This document shows positions 24,432 through 32,195 of a stretch of DNA of 64,000 bases, in pieces. A program made the translations under genes and the position numbers. Each line of letters begins with the position of its first letter. Position 1 is the stretch's first letter. Source of the DNA: Sandaracinobacteroides sp031425455 (GTDB lineage Bacteria; Pseudomonadota; Alphaproteobacteria; Sphingomonadales; Sphingomonadaceae); contig JANPJJ010000108.1 in assembly GCA_031425455.1 (NCBI GenBank), positions 1-64,000 of the forward strand, in the 5' to 3' direction. The notes below the pieces were generated by a model. The model had not been told where the DNA came from and did not search any database. It saw only the letters and a list, made by a program, of their open reading frames with translations.

Positions 24432-24620
24432 GAGGCCGCCGGCCCAAGCGGGCGGATGGTTCCAAGGCACGGTACGATGAAGGGCTGTGCTACCCCGGCA
24501 GAGAAGCACGTCGGTCGCCGCCGGCTCGACAAGGGCTGGCTGAAAAAACCTCGGACCACCGAACACTTTCTGGCGAGAGCGCAGTCCGGGGTCCGAATAT
24601 CGGTTCACCCCCAGACTTTA

Positions 24621-24707
24621 TGGTGCGGTCGAGAAGACTCGAACTTCCACGGCCTTTCGGCCACAGCGACCTCAACGCTGCGCGTCTACCAGTTCCGCCA
24701 CGACCGC
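24621..24707 (-). tRNA. tRNA-Leu (anticodon GAG)
   Basis: The minus strand folds into a class II tRNA of 87 bases with acceptor GCGGTCG / CGACCGC, anticodon stem CAGCG/CGCTG around loop TTGAGGT (anticodon GAG), a variable arm, T loop TTCGAGT and encoded CCA. It reads CUC codons. The 190 bp before it on the left contain no gene I can support. Confidence 0.95.
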
Positions 24708-24785
24708 ACGCCGATTGCTCGGGAACGGGTTCCCGACTGGTGAGCGGGCGCCCTAGCAGTCGGGCCGCCCTGCATCAAGCCTGCA

Positions 24786-25913
24786 TCAGGCAAGCTTTCG
24801 CACGAACACCGTCCCTGCCGAGTATCCGGCGCCGAACGAACAGATCAGCCCCACGTCGCCGTCGGCCAGATCGTCCGAATGCAGGTGAAACGCGATGATC
24901 GACCCGGCCGAGCTGGTGTTGGCATAGCTGTCCAGCACGGTCGGGCTCTCGTCCTCGCTCGCCTCATGGCCCAGAACGCGCCCCGCGATCAGCCGGTTCA
25001 TCCCGGCATTGGCCTGGTGCAGCCACATCCGCCGCAGGTCGCCCGCGGCCAGCCCCAGCTCGCCCATGTGGCCGGCGATCATGTCCGACACCATCGGCAC
25101 CACTTCGCGGAACACCCGGCGTCCCTCCTGCCGGAAAAGCTTGTCGGGCGCGCCCACGCCTTCGGGCGCGGCTCGATTCAGGAAGCCGAAATTGTTGCGG
25201 ATATTGTTGGAGAATTCGGTTTTCAGCCGCGTTCCCAGTATTTCCCAGCGCTCGGCAGGCGCGATCTCGTCGGCTTCCACCAGAATCGCGGTTGCCACGT
25301 CCCCGAAGATGAAATGGCTGTCGCGGTCGCGCCAGTTCAGATGCCCCGAACAGACTTCTGGGTTCACCACAAGAACGCTTCGCGCATTTCCGGCCCGGAT
25401 GAAATCGGCGGCGGTCTGGATACCGAAGGTCGCCGACGAGCAGGCGACATTCATGTCGAAGGCAAATCCCTCGATCCCCAGCGCTGCCTGTACCTCGATG
25501 GCGATGGCGGGATAGGCGCGCTGCAGGTTGGAGCAGGCGCACAGCACTGCATCGACGTCCTTCGGGTCCCGCCCGGCCCGGTCCAGCGCCTGCCGCGCGG
25601 CAGTAACCGCCATCTCCGCCAGCAACGATATCTCCTCGTCGCCGCGCTCGGGGATGCGTGGGCACATGATCTCGGGGTCCAGGATCGGACCCTTGGACAT
25701 CACATGCCTCGCCTTGATCCCGCTCGCCTTCTCGATGAATTCCACCGACGAGGGCGCCAGCTCTGCCAGCTCTCCGCACGCGATCGCCGCCGCATTGTCG
25801 GCGTTGAACCGCGCCACATAGAGGTTGAAGCTCTCCACCAGCTCGGCATTGGAAATGCTGTCCGGCGGTGTGAACAGCCCGGTGGCAGAGATCACGGGGT
25901 TGGCAGTCAACAT
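24786..25913 (-). CDS. Beta-ketoacyl-ACP synthase III-like protein
   Basis: The 375-residue thiolase-fold enzyme has a Cys-His-Asn triad: C in NVACSSATFG (about 161), H in WLHQANAGMN (about 303) and N in YANTSSAGS (about 338). This is the KAS III layout, and the sequence resembles the FabH-like second copy often annotated in Proteobacteria rather than the housekeeping FabH of a fatty-acid operon. The ATG at 25911-25913 follows GGAGGGAC closely; a start six codons upstream is possible. It lies 24 bp behind thyA on the same strand. Confidence 0.85.
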   Translation of the reverse strand: MLTANPVISATGLFTPPDSISNAELVESFNLYVARFNADNAAAIACGELAELAPSSVEFIEKASGIKARHVMSKGPILDPEIMCPRIPERGDEEISLLAEMAVTAARQALDRAGRDPKDVDAVLCACSNLQRAYPAIAIEVQAALGIEGFAFDMNVACSSATFGIQTAADFIRAGNARSVLVVNPEVCSGHLNWRDRDSHFIFGDVATAILVEADEIAPAERWEILGTRLKTEFSNNIRNNFGFLNRAAPEGVGAPDKLFRQEGRRVFREVVPMVSDMIAGHMGELGLAAGDLRRMWLHQANAGMNRLIAGRVLGHEASEDESPTVLDSYANTSSAGSIIAFHLHSDDLADGDVGLICSFGAGYSAGTVFVRKLA

Positions 25914-25937
25914 GTCCCTCCTAGACGGCATGTCCTC

Positions 25938-26834
25938 CTAGACGGCAACCGGCGCCGGGATGGCAGGGTGTGGATCATAGCCCGTCACCGTCACATCCTC
26001 CAGGCCGTAGCTGAAGATGTCGGCCACTTCGGCCAGCTCCAGCCGGGGAAAGGGCCGCGGTTCACGCGCCAGCTGCGTCTCCACCAGATGCGCATGGTTC
26101 AGGTAAAGATGCACATCGGCCCCCATCCAGACGATTTCGCCCGGGGCCAGCCCAACCTGCCGGGCAACTATCCTCAACAGCAGCGAGGCTTCGAAGATGT
26201 TGAACGGAAACCCCAGTCCCAGGTCGCAGCTGCGCTGGTAGAGAATGCCCGAAAGACGCCCGTCTGCCACGAAATACTGATAGGTCATGTGGCACGGCGG
26301 CAGCGCCATCCGGTCCAGCTCGGCAACGTTCCACCCGGTGAAGATGTGCCGCCGGCTCGCCGGATTGTCGCGCAATCCCCGCACCAGCGCCTCGATCTGG
26401 TCATGCTCGCGCCCGTCCGGCCCCAGCCACCGCCGCCACTGCTTGCCATAGACGGGGCCCAGCTCGCCCCATCGGGCCGCAAAGGCATCGTCGCCCAGGA
26501 TCCGCCCCTCGAACGTATCGCGGTCCACCAGGTCGCCGGTCGCCCGGCGATAGCTGTCGAGCGGCCAGTCGGTCCAGATGTGCACACCGTCCGCCACCAG
26601 CGGGCGGATATTGGTTTCGCCGCTCAGGAACCAGATCAGTTCCCGGACCGCCGATTTCCAGTACACCCGCTTGGTCGTCACCAACGGCACCGTACCATCC
26701 GAAAGATCGAACCTCAGCATCGACCCGAACAGCGCCCGCGTGCCCACGCCGGTCCGGTCGCGGCGCTCGCTCCCCTTCGTCCAGACCTGCCGCATCAGGT
26801 CGAGAATCATATGTTCCGGGTGGGGCGGGGCCAT
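25938..26834 (-). CDS. thyA: Thymidylate synthase ThyA
   Basis: The 298-residue protein carries the ThyA signatures: the arginine in RRDRTGVGT, the tryptophan-rich segment ELIWFLSGETN, the catalytic cysteine in ALPPCHMTYQ and the dUMP-binding QRSCDLGLGFPFNI. It makes dTMP from dUMP with methylene-tetrahydrofolate. Normal length for the family. It is divergent from luxI across 137 bp. Confidence 0.97.
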   Translation of the reverse strand: MAPPHPEHMILDLMRQVWTKGSERRDRTGVGTRALFGSMLRFDLSDGTVPLVTTKRVYWKSAVRELIWFLSGETNIRPLVADGVHIWTDWPLDSYRRATGDLVDRDTFEGRILGDDAFAARWGELGPVYGKQWRRWLGPDGREHDQIEALVRGLRDNPASRRHIFTGWNVAELDRMALPPCHMTYQYFVADGRLSGILYQRSCDLGLGFPFNIFEASLLLRIVARQVGLAPGEIVWMGADVHLYLNHAHLVETQLAREPRPFPRLELAEVADIFSYGLEDVTVTGYDPHPAIPAPVAV

Positions 26835-26892
26835 TGCCTCCTGCTACCCCCGCGCAAACGGGCGTCAAGACACTATCCCGGGCCGGAGGCAC

Positions 26893-26910
26893 TATCCCCG
26901 GTTGGGGATA
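26893..26910. promoter_or_regulatory. Palindrome upstream of luxI
   Basis: TATCCCC-GGTT-GGGGATA is a perfect 7-bp-arm inverted repeat 62 bp before the luxI start, and the motif CACTATCCC also occurs 20 bp to its left. It could be an operator for luxI or thyA; it does not fit the classical lux box closely. Confidence 0.4.
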
Positions 26911-26971
26911 TTCCAGCAGGCGCCAAGGTCCGCCAACAGAAGGCAAGAAGAAGACGCCAGGGAGCAGACGA

Positions 26972-27601
26972 ATGATCCGCATGATCGACGGCACGAACCG
27001 CGGCAGCAGCGAGAGCGCGCTGAACGCCATGCATGCCGATCGCAAGGCGGTCTTCGTCGACACGCTGAAGTGGAAGGTCCCGGTCCTCGACGGCCGCTAC
27101 GAAGTGGACGAGTTCGACACCGAGCACGCCGTCTACCTGATCGCGACCCGCCCCGGCACCCCCGACGACTCCGGCTCGCATCTCGGCTCGGTCCGGCTGC
27201 TCCCCACCCAGCGAAAGCATCTTCTCGGCGATGTGTTCGGCGTGCTGGTCGACGGCGAAGTGCCGCGCGGCCCCGACGTGTTCGAGATCACCCGGCTGTG
27301 CACGTCGCCGTCGCTCGCCGATTGGGAAGCGCACAACAGCATCCGCGAGCAGCTGGCGACCGCGCTCATCGAATATGCCCTCACCATGGGCATCACCCGC
27401 TACACGATGATGACCCACATGGCCTATCTGTCGCAGTTGCTGGCGACCGGCTGGGACGTGGAGCCGCTGGGCCTTCCCAAAGAGATCGGCGGGCAGATGC
27501 TGGGCGCGCTCCAGGTCAATGTTCACGCCTCCACGCTGCAGCTGTTCCGGCAGAAGTTCAATCTGGCCGACCCGGTGCTCCGGCTCGACCTGACGGCATA
27601 G
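26972..27601 (+). CDS. luxI: Acyl-homoserine-lactone synthase (LuxI family)
   Basis: The 209-residue protein has the invariant LuxI residues in order: R in DRKAVFVDTLKWKV (with F and W), D/E in EVDEFDTEHAVYL, R in GSVRLLPT, and E and R in FEITRLCTS. It would make an N-acyl-homoserine lactone from S-adenosylmethionine and an acyl carrier. The acyl chain cannot be read from sequence. ATG at 26972 follows CAGGGAG. There is no luxR partner within the window on either side, so the receptor must be elsewhere or absent. Confidence 0.93.
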   Translation: MIRMIDGTNRGSSESALNAMHADRKAVFVDTLKWKVPVLDGRYEVDEFDTEHAVYLIATRPGTPDDSGSHLGSVRLLPTQRKHLLGDVFGVLVDGEVPRGPDVFEITRLCTSPSLADWEAHNSIREQLATALIEYALTMGITRYTMMTHMAYLSQLLATGWDVEPLGLPKEIGGQMLGALQVNVHASTLQLFRQKFNLADPVLRLDLTA

Positions 27602-27668
27602 AAAGGGGCAGTCTTCCCGCGGCGATTTCCGACCCTGCGCCGTTCGAAGCCTGTCCCGTTCTCGGGCG

Positions 27669-27735
27669 CCCCGGCGCCGGCACCAGACCCGTTCCACGGC
27701 CCTCCCTGTGGTTCGAATGTCCGCCGGCGCCGGGG
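27669..27735. repeat. Long inverted repeat downstream of luxI
   Basis: CCCCGGCGCCGGC (27669-27681) is repeated as its exact complement at 27723-27735. The 41-base middle contains an imperfect hairpin (CCACGG / CTGTGG) and TTCGAA occurs on both flanks. It could be a structured 3' element or small RNA; no gene is supported from 27602 to 28061. Confidence 0.45.
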
Positions 27736-27785
27736 TCCCATCTTGCTCAGGCTGAATGCGCAAGGGCGCATCCAGTTCGGCCTTG

Positions 27786-27965
27786 CGGCCGGCGCGCGGT
27801 CGCGCTTGCGGCCTCCGGGCCGCTTTTTCGTTGGTCCCTGCGGGCGCTCCGCTTGCCTCCTCGCACTGGCTCGGGCGCGCGGTCGCGCTTGCGGCCCTCC
27901 GGGCCGTTTCTTGTTTTGGCACGGCCTGGCGGCCGGCGCGCGGTCGCGCTTGCGGCCTCCGGCCG
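27786..27965. repeat. Three copies of a GC-rich 35-38 bp element
   Basis: Copies at 27786-27823, 27872-27908 and 27929-27965 share the core GCGCGCGGTCGCGCTTGCGG followed by CCTCCGGGCC. Each ends in a GCGGCC / GGCCGC hairpin. Open frames across them are repetitive and low-complexity (alanine, arginine, glycine), so I treat the stretch as non-coding. Confidence 0.7.
27808..27828 (+). terminator. Terminator formed by the first repeat copy
   Basis: GCGGCC (27808-27813) and GGCCGC (27818-27823) close a 4-base loop followed by five T. The second copy (27891-27907) is followed by TTTCTTGTTTT and may act as backup. Confidence 0.65.
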
Positions 27966-28061
27966 AGCCATATTGCCGATTAACCGCTTGAGTGGCTTGC
28001 GCTCCTTTCACGACCGTGGAACAATCTGTCCGGGGTCGAGCATCGCGTTGCCGGGGGGCGG

Positions 28062-29450
28062 ATGTCGCCGACTGAACTTGTGCCCGCCTTGGCGCTTCTC
28101 GCCATCCTGACCCGCGAACTGCTGTGGCTCAGCGCCGCCGGCATCCTGCTCTCCAGCCTGGACGACATCGCCGTCGATCTGATCTGGCTCGGCGGCATCG
28201 CGTTGCGCAGCCCTGATCCCCTGCCCGACCGCCCCCAAACCCCCGGCCGCTTCGCCATCCTGATCCCTGCCTGGGACGAGGCCGAGGTGATCGGCCCGAT
28301 GCTGCGCCGCCTGGTCGCCACGCTGCACCACCCGGATTATCGCATCTTTGTCGGCACCTATCCGAACGATCCCGCCACCCGTGCTGCCGTTCTCGCCATA
28401 GACGATCCCCGCATCGTCCCCGTCGTCACCAGCCGGCCCGGCCCCACCACCAAGGCCGATTGCCTCAACCATCTGTGGCGCGCCGCCCGAATGGCCGAAA
28501 ACGACAGCGGCAAGCCGTTCAAAGCCATCGTCCTGCACGACGCCGAAGACGTGGTTCACCCGGCTTCGCTCGACCTGTACGACCGGCACATGCCGGCGCT
28601 CGCCATGGTGCAGATCCCGGTCCTGCCGCTGGCCGATCGCGCTTCGCCCTGGATCGCCGGCCATTATCTCGACGAGTTCGCCCAGAACCACGCCAAGGAC
28701 ATGATGGTCCGCGCCGTCCTCCGCGCCCCGGTGCCGTCGGCCGGCGTCGGCACCGCGATCGCGCGCGATGTGCTCGCCGGCCTCGCCGGGCCGGACGACG
28801 CCCCGTTCGACGCCACCAGCCTCACCGAGGATTACGAGCTCGGCCACAAGATTCACCGCATGGGGCTGGCCGGCCGCATGGTCCGCCACCGCCATGCAGG
28901 CGAACTGGTCGCGACCCGCGCCTACTTCCCGGCCACGCTCGATGCCGCCGCCCGGCAGAAATCGCGCTGGCTGGTCGGCATCGCGCTCTCCGGCTGGGAC
29001 CGGCTGGGATGGACCGGCAGCCGCGCCACGCGCTGGATGCTGCTGCGCGACCGCAAGGGCCTTTTCACTGCGGCCGTCGCGATGCTCGCCTATGGCGCCC
29101 TCGCGCTCACGCTCGCGCAGCTGGCCGTGCGCGCCATGGTCGAGCAATCCGTCGGCCACCCGCTCCCGCCGCTGCTGGGGCCGGCCGATGCGCTGCTGCC
29201 CGCCTTCCTCCTGTTCAATGCGGGGCTGCTGGGCTGGCGGCTCAGCATGCGCGCCGGCTTCACCGGGCGCCACTACGGCCCGCTCGAAGCACTCCGTTCG
29301 ATCCCCCGGGCCGTGGTCGCCAACGCCATCAACTTCGTCGCCGCGCTCCGCGCCATCGATCGCTACCGAGACACCGTGGCCGACGGCTCGACCGCCCCCT
29401 GGGAAAAGACCGTTCACCGCTTCCCGGCAGAAGCCGCGCCGCATGGCTGA
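28062..29450 (+). CDS. NfrB-like membrane glycosyltransferase (GT2)
   Basis: The 462-residue protein has membrane segments at the N-terminus (about 5-50), a GT2 catalytic domain (about 65-300: ILIPAWDEAEVIG, the DxD-like LHDAEDVVHP, TEDYELGHKI and the QKSRWLVGI form of the QxxRW motif), and C-terminal membrane helices (about 325-440). This is the NfrB/BcsA-like polymerase layout. E. coli NfrB is longer (about 745 residues) because of a C-terminal nucleotide-sensing domain, which is missing here. It overlaps the next gene by 8 bp. Confidence 0.85.
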   Translation: MSPTELVPALALLAILTRELLWLSAAGILLSSLDDIAVDLIWLGGIALRSPDPLPDRPQTPGRFAILIPAWDEAEVIGPMLRRLVATLHHPDYRIFVGTYPNDPATRAAVLAIDDPRIVPVVTSRPGPTTKADCLNHLWRAARMAENDSGKPFKAIVLHDAEDVVHPASLDLYDRHMPALAMVQIPVLPLADRASPWIAGHYLDEFAQNHAKDMMVRAVLRAPVPSAGVGTAIARDVLAGLAGPDDAPFDATSLTEDYELGHKIHRMGLAGRMVRHRHAGELVATRAYFPATLDAAARQKSRWLVGIALSGWDRLGWTGSRATRWMLLRDRKGLFTAAVAMLAYGALALTLAQLAVRAMVEQSVGHPLPPLLGPADALLPAFLLFNAGLLGWRLSMRAGFTGRHYGPLEALRSIPRAVVANAINFVAALRAIDRYRDTVADGSTAPWEKTVHRFPAEAAPHG

Positions 29451-30756
29451 GGCAGCCCCCGCCCGCCACGGCAGCGCGCTCCGCGTCTACCAGATTCTCA
29501 TCATCCTGGGCGTCGGCTGGCTCGCTGGGCGCCTCCCCGCCCTGTTCGACGACCAGGCGGCCGAGCGAGCCGGCCTGATGGCCGCCATCGCCCCCGCTGC
29601 GAGCGCGGCCGCCGCGCCCGCCAACATCGATACCGCCCGCCTTGCCGCGGATGTCGCCGCGCAGGTTGCATCCCAGGTCGCGAACGAAACCGTCGCCCGC
29701 CTGATCGCCGCCGGCTGGGGCCCGCGCAGCCAGCCGGCGCAGATCATCCTCCAGCAGCCGGCCTATCCCGCCGGCGCCCGCCCCGCCGAAGCGACCGTGC
29801 GCATCGTTCACGAGTCCCCCCCGCAGCTCGCCGGGCTGGACTACAGCCTGCCCCCCGGCCAACCCCGGGTTCCGGCCGGCAAGATCCCTGCACCGCCGCC
29901 GGCAGCGTCGGCATCCTCGTCGCTGGGCACCGCGCAGGCGCACGCCGTCGCCACCCAGGGCTATGCGGCGCTGCAGGCGGGGAACAAGCGCGAAGGCGCC
30001 CAGCTGCTCGCCGCCGCCGCCGAAATGGCACCCGACGCCCCCGAAGCCGGCACCTGGGCCGCAGATGCAAGGCGCCTCACCCGCCGCTGGTCGGTCGCGG
30101 CCTATACGCTTGCGCGAAGCGGCGGGCTCGGCGACCCGCTCGCCGCCTCCCCCGTACTCGGCGGCGGCCAGAGCGGCGCCGCGGTCGGCTACACGCTCGA
30201 TCCGCTCGCCCGCCGCCCGATCACGCTGGTCGCCCGGGTGACGGCCGCAGCAGGCCCCAGCGGCAGCATCGACCGAGAGACCGCCGAGGCCGCGTTCGGC
30301 GTGCGCGTGCAGCCGATCCCGGATGTGCCCATCGCCTTCGACGTGGAGCGTCGGGTCGCGCTCGGTCTCTACTCCCGCAACGCGTTCGCCGCCCGCGTCT
30401 CCGGCGGCACCGCCACCGCCGCCAGGGTCGCCGGCCGGCCCGTCAATCTGGAGGTCTATGGCGAAGCCGGCGTGGTCGGCTTCAAGTCCAGCCCCGATCT
30501 TTACGCCGGGGCACAAGCCCGCGGCGCCACCCCGCTGTTCAGCCTCGGCAAGGTCGATCTCGACGCCGGCGCCGGCCTTTGGGGCGGAGTCCAGCGCAGC
30601 TTCGGCGAGACCGCGTCTCGCCTCGATGTCGGCCCGTCGGCCAAGTTCCGTATAAAGCCCTGGCCGTTCGCAGCCCAACTCGACTACCGCTTCAGAGCCG
30701 CAGGCAACGCCTTGCCCGGCTCAGGCCCCGTGTTGGTGGTGTCCGGCGAATTCTGA
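29443..30756 (+). CDS. NfrA C-terminal-domain-like envelope protein
   Basis: The 437-residue protein begins with one membrane helix or uncleaved signal (about 14-34), then an alanine- and proline-rich spacer, a short TPR-like segment (about 165-205, QGYAALQAGNKREGAQLLAAAAE) and a beta-rich C-terminal half (about 220-437) that resembles the C-terminal domain of the N4 adsorption protein NfrA and ends in a beta strand (GPVLVVSGEF). I infer that it partners the upstream glycosyltransferase in export of a polysaccharide. Translation is coupled by the 8-bp overlap. Confidence 0.7.
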   Translation: MAEAAPARHGSALRVYQILIILGVGWLAGRLPALFDDQAAERAGLMAAIAPAASAAAAPANIDTARLAADVAAQVASQVANETVARLIAAGWGPRSQPAQIILQQPAYPAGARPAEATVRIVHESPPQLAGLDYSLPPGQPRVPAGKIPAPPPAASASSSLGTAQAHAVATQGYAALQAGNKREGAQLLAAAAEMAPDAPEAGTWAADARRLTRRWSVAAYTLARSGGLGDPLAASPVLGGGQSGAAVGYTLDPLARRPITLVARVTAAAGPSGSIDRETAEAAFGVRVQPIPDVPIAFDVERRVALGLYSRNAFAARVSGGTATAARVAGRPVNLEVYGEAGVVGFKSSPDLYAGAQARGATPLFSLGKVDLDAGAGLWGGVQRSFGETASRLDVGPSAKFRIKPWPFAAQLDYRFRAAGNALPGSGPVLVVSGEF

Positions 30757-30782
30757 TCCACGCGCGCAGGAAGCACGCCGTC

Positions 30783-30802
30783 ATCCCAGCGAAAGCTGGG
30801 AT
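30783..30802. repeat. REP-like palindrome
   Basis: ATCCCAGC-GAAA-GCTGGGAT is a perfect hairpin between convergent genes. The surrounding CGTCATCCCAGC...GCTGGGATCTC form is a common dispersed repeat in sphingomonads. Confidence 0.75.
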
Positions 30803-30829
30803 CTCCCCGCTCGACAACGCAAACCCCGC

Positions 30830-31462
30830 CTAAGCACCAGCCCCCAGCGAAAACCGCCCCAGATGCCGCCCCCGCGCGTCGGCATAGTGGCTCCGGATCA
30901 GCGCCACATCGGCTTCATAATCCCCGCTCGGCCAGATCTCGCCGCTGATGAACACGGTCCGCACGCCATAGTCCATCACGGCGAACACGATCGGGACTCC
31001 GGCCAGCCGCGCGATATGATAGAATCCGGACCGCCATTCGCCCACGCTGCCGCGCGTCCCCTCCGGCGCCACCGCGATCAGCAACTCATCCGTCGCCTCG
31101 AACGCATCCACGGTCGCCCGAACCAGGTCCTTGCCGCCCGATCGGTCCACCGGCACCAGCCCGGCGGCCTTCGCCAGCCACCCCAGCGGCGGCCTGGCGA
31201 GGCTCGCCTTTCCCATCCAGCGCAGCCGGATGCGGTATTTGCCCGCCGTCGCGATCATCCAGATGCCGTCCCAGTTGGACGTGTGCGGCGCCGCCAGCAC
31301 CACAGCTTTCGCGTGCAGCGGAAAATCGCCAGCCGTCTTCCACCGCCCCAGGCCCAGCACCGCGATCGAAGCCCAGCGGTAGAGCTCAGCGCCCAGTCCG
31401 CGCCACGGCACAGACCTGTTGGTCGCCCGGTCGTAGCGAAGATGCGTGCCCGGCTCGTTCAC
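30830..31462 (-). CDS. PlsC-type lysophospholipid acyltransferase
   Basis: The 210-residue protein has the acyltransferase motifs I (HTSNWD, about 60-65) and III (APEGTRG, about 132-138), so it likely transfers an acyl group to a lysophospholipid or related glycerolipid. It lacks a clear membrane helix and is shorter than PlsC of E. coli (245), like the 1-acyl-glycerol-3-phosphate acyltransferase relatives of alphaproteobacteria. It overlaps the merR-type gene by 4 bp and is the last gene of the glpK transcript, which suits a role in glycerolipid synthesis. Confidence 0.85.
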   Translation of the reverse strand: MNEPGTHLRYDRATNRSVPWRGLGAELYRWASIAVLGLGRWKTAGDFPLHAKAVVLAAPHTSNWDGIWMIATAGKYRIRLRWMGKASLARPPLGWLAKAAGLVPVDRSGGKDLVRATVDAFEATDELLIAVAPEGTRGSVGEWRSGFYHIARLAGVPIVFAVMDYGVRTVFISGEIWPSGDYEADVALIRSHYADARGRHLGRFSLGAGA

Positions 31463-32187
31463 CCGGCCGGCCGGTCGGCAAGGGCCGCGGTGCCGCCGTT
31501 GTCGTTGGCGATCCGCCGCCGTTCCCCCAGCAGCGCCAGGATTTCGCGGGTGAAGAACTCCGCCATCAGCTGGTTCACGATCCCGATCCCGCGCTCGGCC
31601 ATGTCGGCGGCCTCCAGCTCGCCCACATGCGGCGCCACCCGCGAGAAAAAGTCCCGCACTTCCAGCTCGGCAAGGCTGTGCATCACATCGGCCAGTCGCC
31701 CGAAGCCGTCGCCGGCATAGCCGCGCTCCTTGGTGAAGCCGATCTTCATGCCGTCGATCAGAAGGCGCAGGATGCGCTGGTCGCGTGGGCTCAGCGTGCC
31801 GTCGGGTGCGATAGCGATCACACCGGCGGCAACCGCATCGGCAAGATGATCGGGCTCCCCCCCATTCGCTTCCATGAAGGCGACGGCATCCACGCGGTCC
31901 CCCTCGGCATCCAGCCGGGCGCGAAGCAGATGGTCGATGCCGGGCAGCATCTGCGGCTCCAGCCAGTGCGGCTGCTCGCCCGAGAACAGCGACTTGATGA
32001 CGGACAGCGGCAGGAACCGTTCGTCCTTCAGCCGCCGGATCGTCAGCAGGCGGGCCAGATGCTCGTCGGAATAGGTGGCGCTGTTGCGCGCGGTCCGGTC
32101 CGGCTCGGGCAGCAGCCCCTCGCGGATATAGAAGCGGATCGTCTCGCGCGAGACGCCGGCTGCCTTCTCAAGATCACGCATGCGCAT
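31459..32187 (-). CDS. MerR-family transcriptional regulator
   Basis: The 242-residue protein starts with a MerR winged helix (about 1-70, MRDLEKAAGVSRETIRFYIREGLLPEP). The effector part (about 80-240) is a helical domain with no cysteine cluster, so metal sensing is unlikely; the form recalls MerR proteins that resemble lipid or small-molecule sensors. The ATG at 32185-32187 lies 8 bp after the glpK stop. Whether it represses glpK is not shown. Confidence 0.85.
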   Translation of the reverse strand: MRMRDLEKAAGVSRETIRFYIREGLLPEPDRTARNSATYSDEHLARLLTIRRLKDERFLPLSVIKSLFSGEQPHWLEPQMLPGIDHLLRARLDAEGDRVDAVAFMEANGGEPDHLADAVAAGVIAIAPDGTLSPRDQRILRLLIDGMKIGFTKERGYAGDGFGRLADVMHSLAELEVRDFFSRVAPHVGELEAADMAERGIGIVNQLMAEFFTREILALLGERRRIANDNGGTAALADRPAG

Positions 32188-32195
32188 GGGGTCCG

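Noticed and set aside
24432..24785. Looked for an integrated element at tRNA-Leu.
   Set aside because: No integrase, no repeated tRNA 3' end and ordinary flanking genes.
27786..27965. Considered as a CRISPR array because of three similar repeats.
   Set aside because: Only three copies, spacing of unequal length, hairpin-terminator ends and no cas genes.
27523..28011. Open frames across the repeat-rich gap after luxI.
   Set aside because: They are translations of the three repeat copies and have no ribosome-binding site or similarity.
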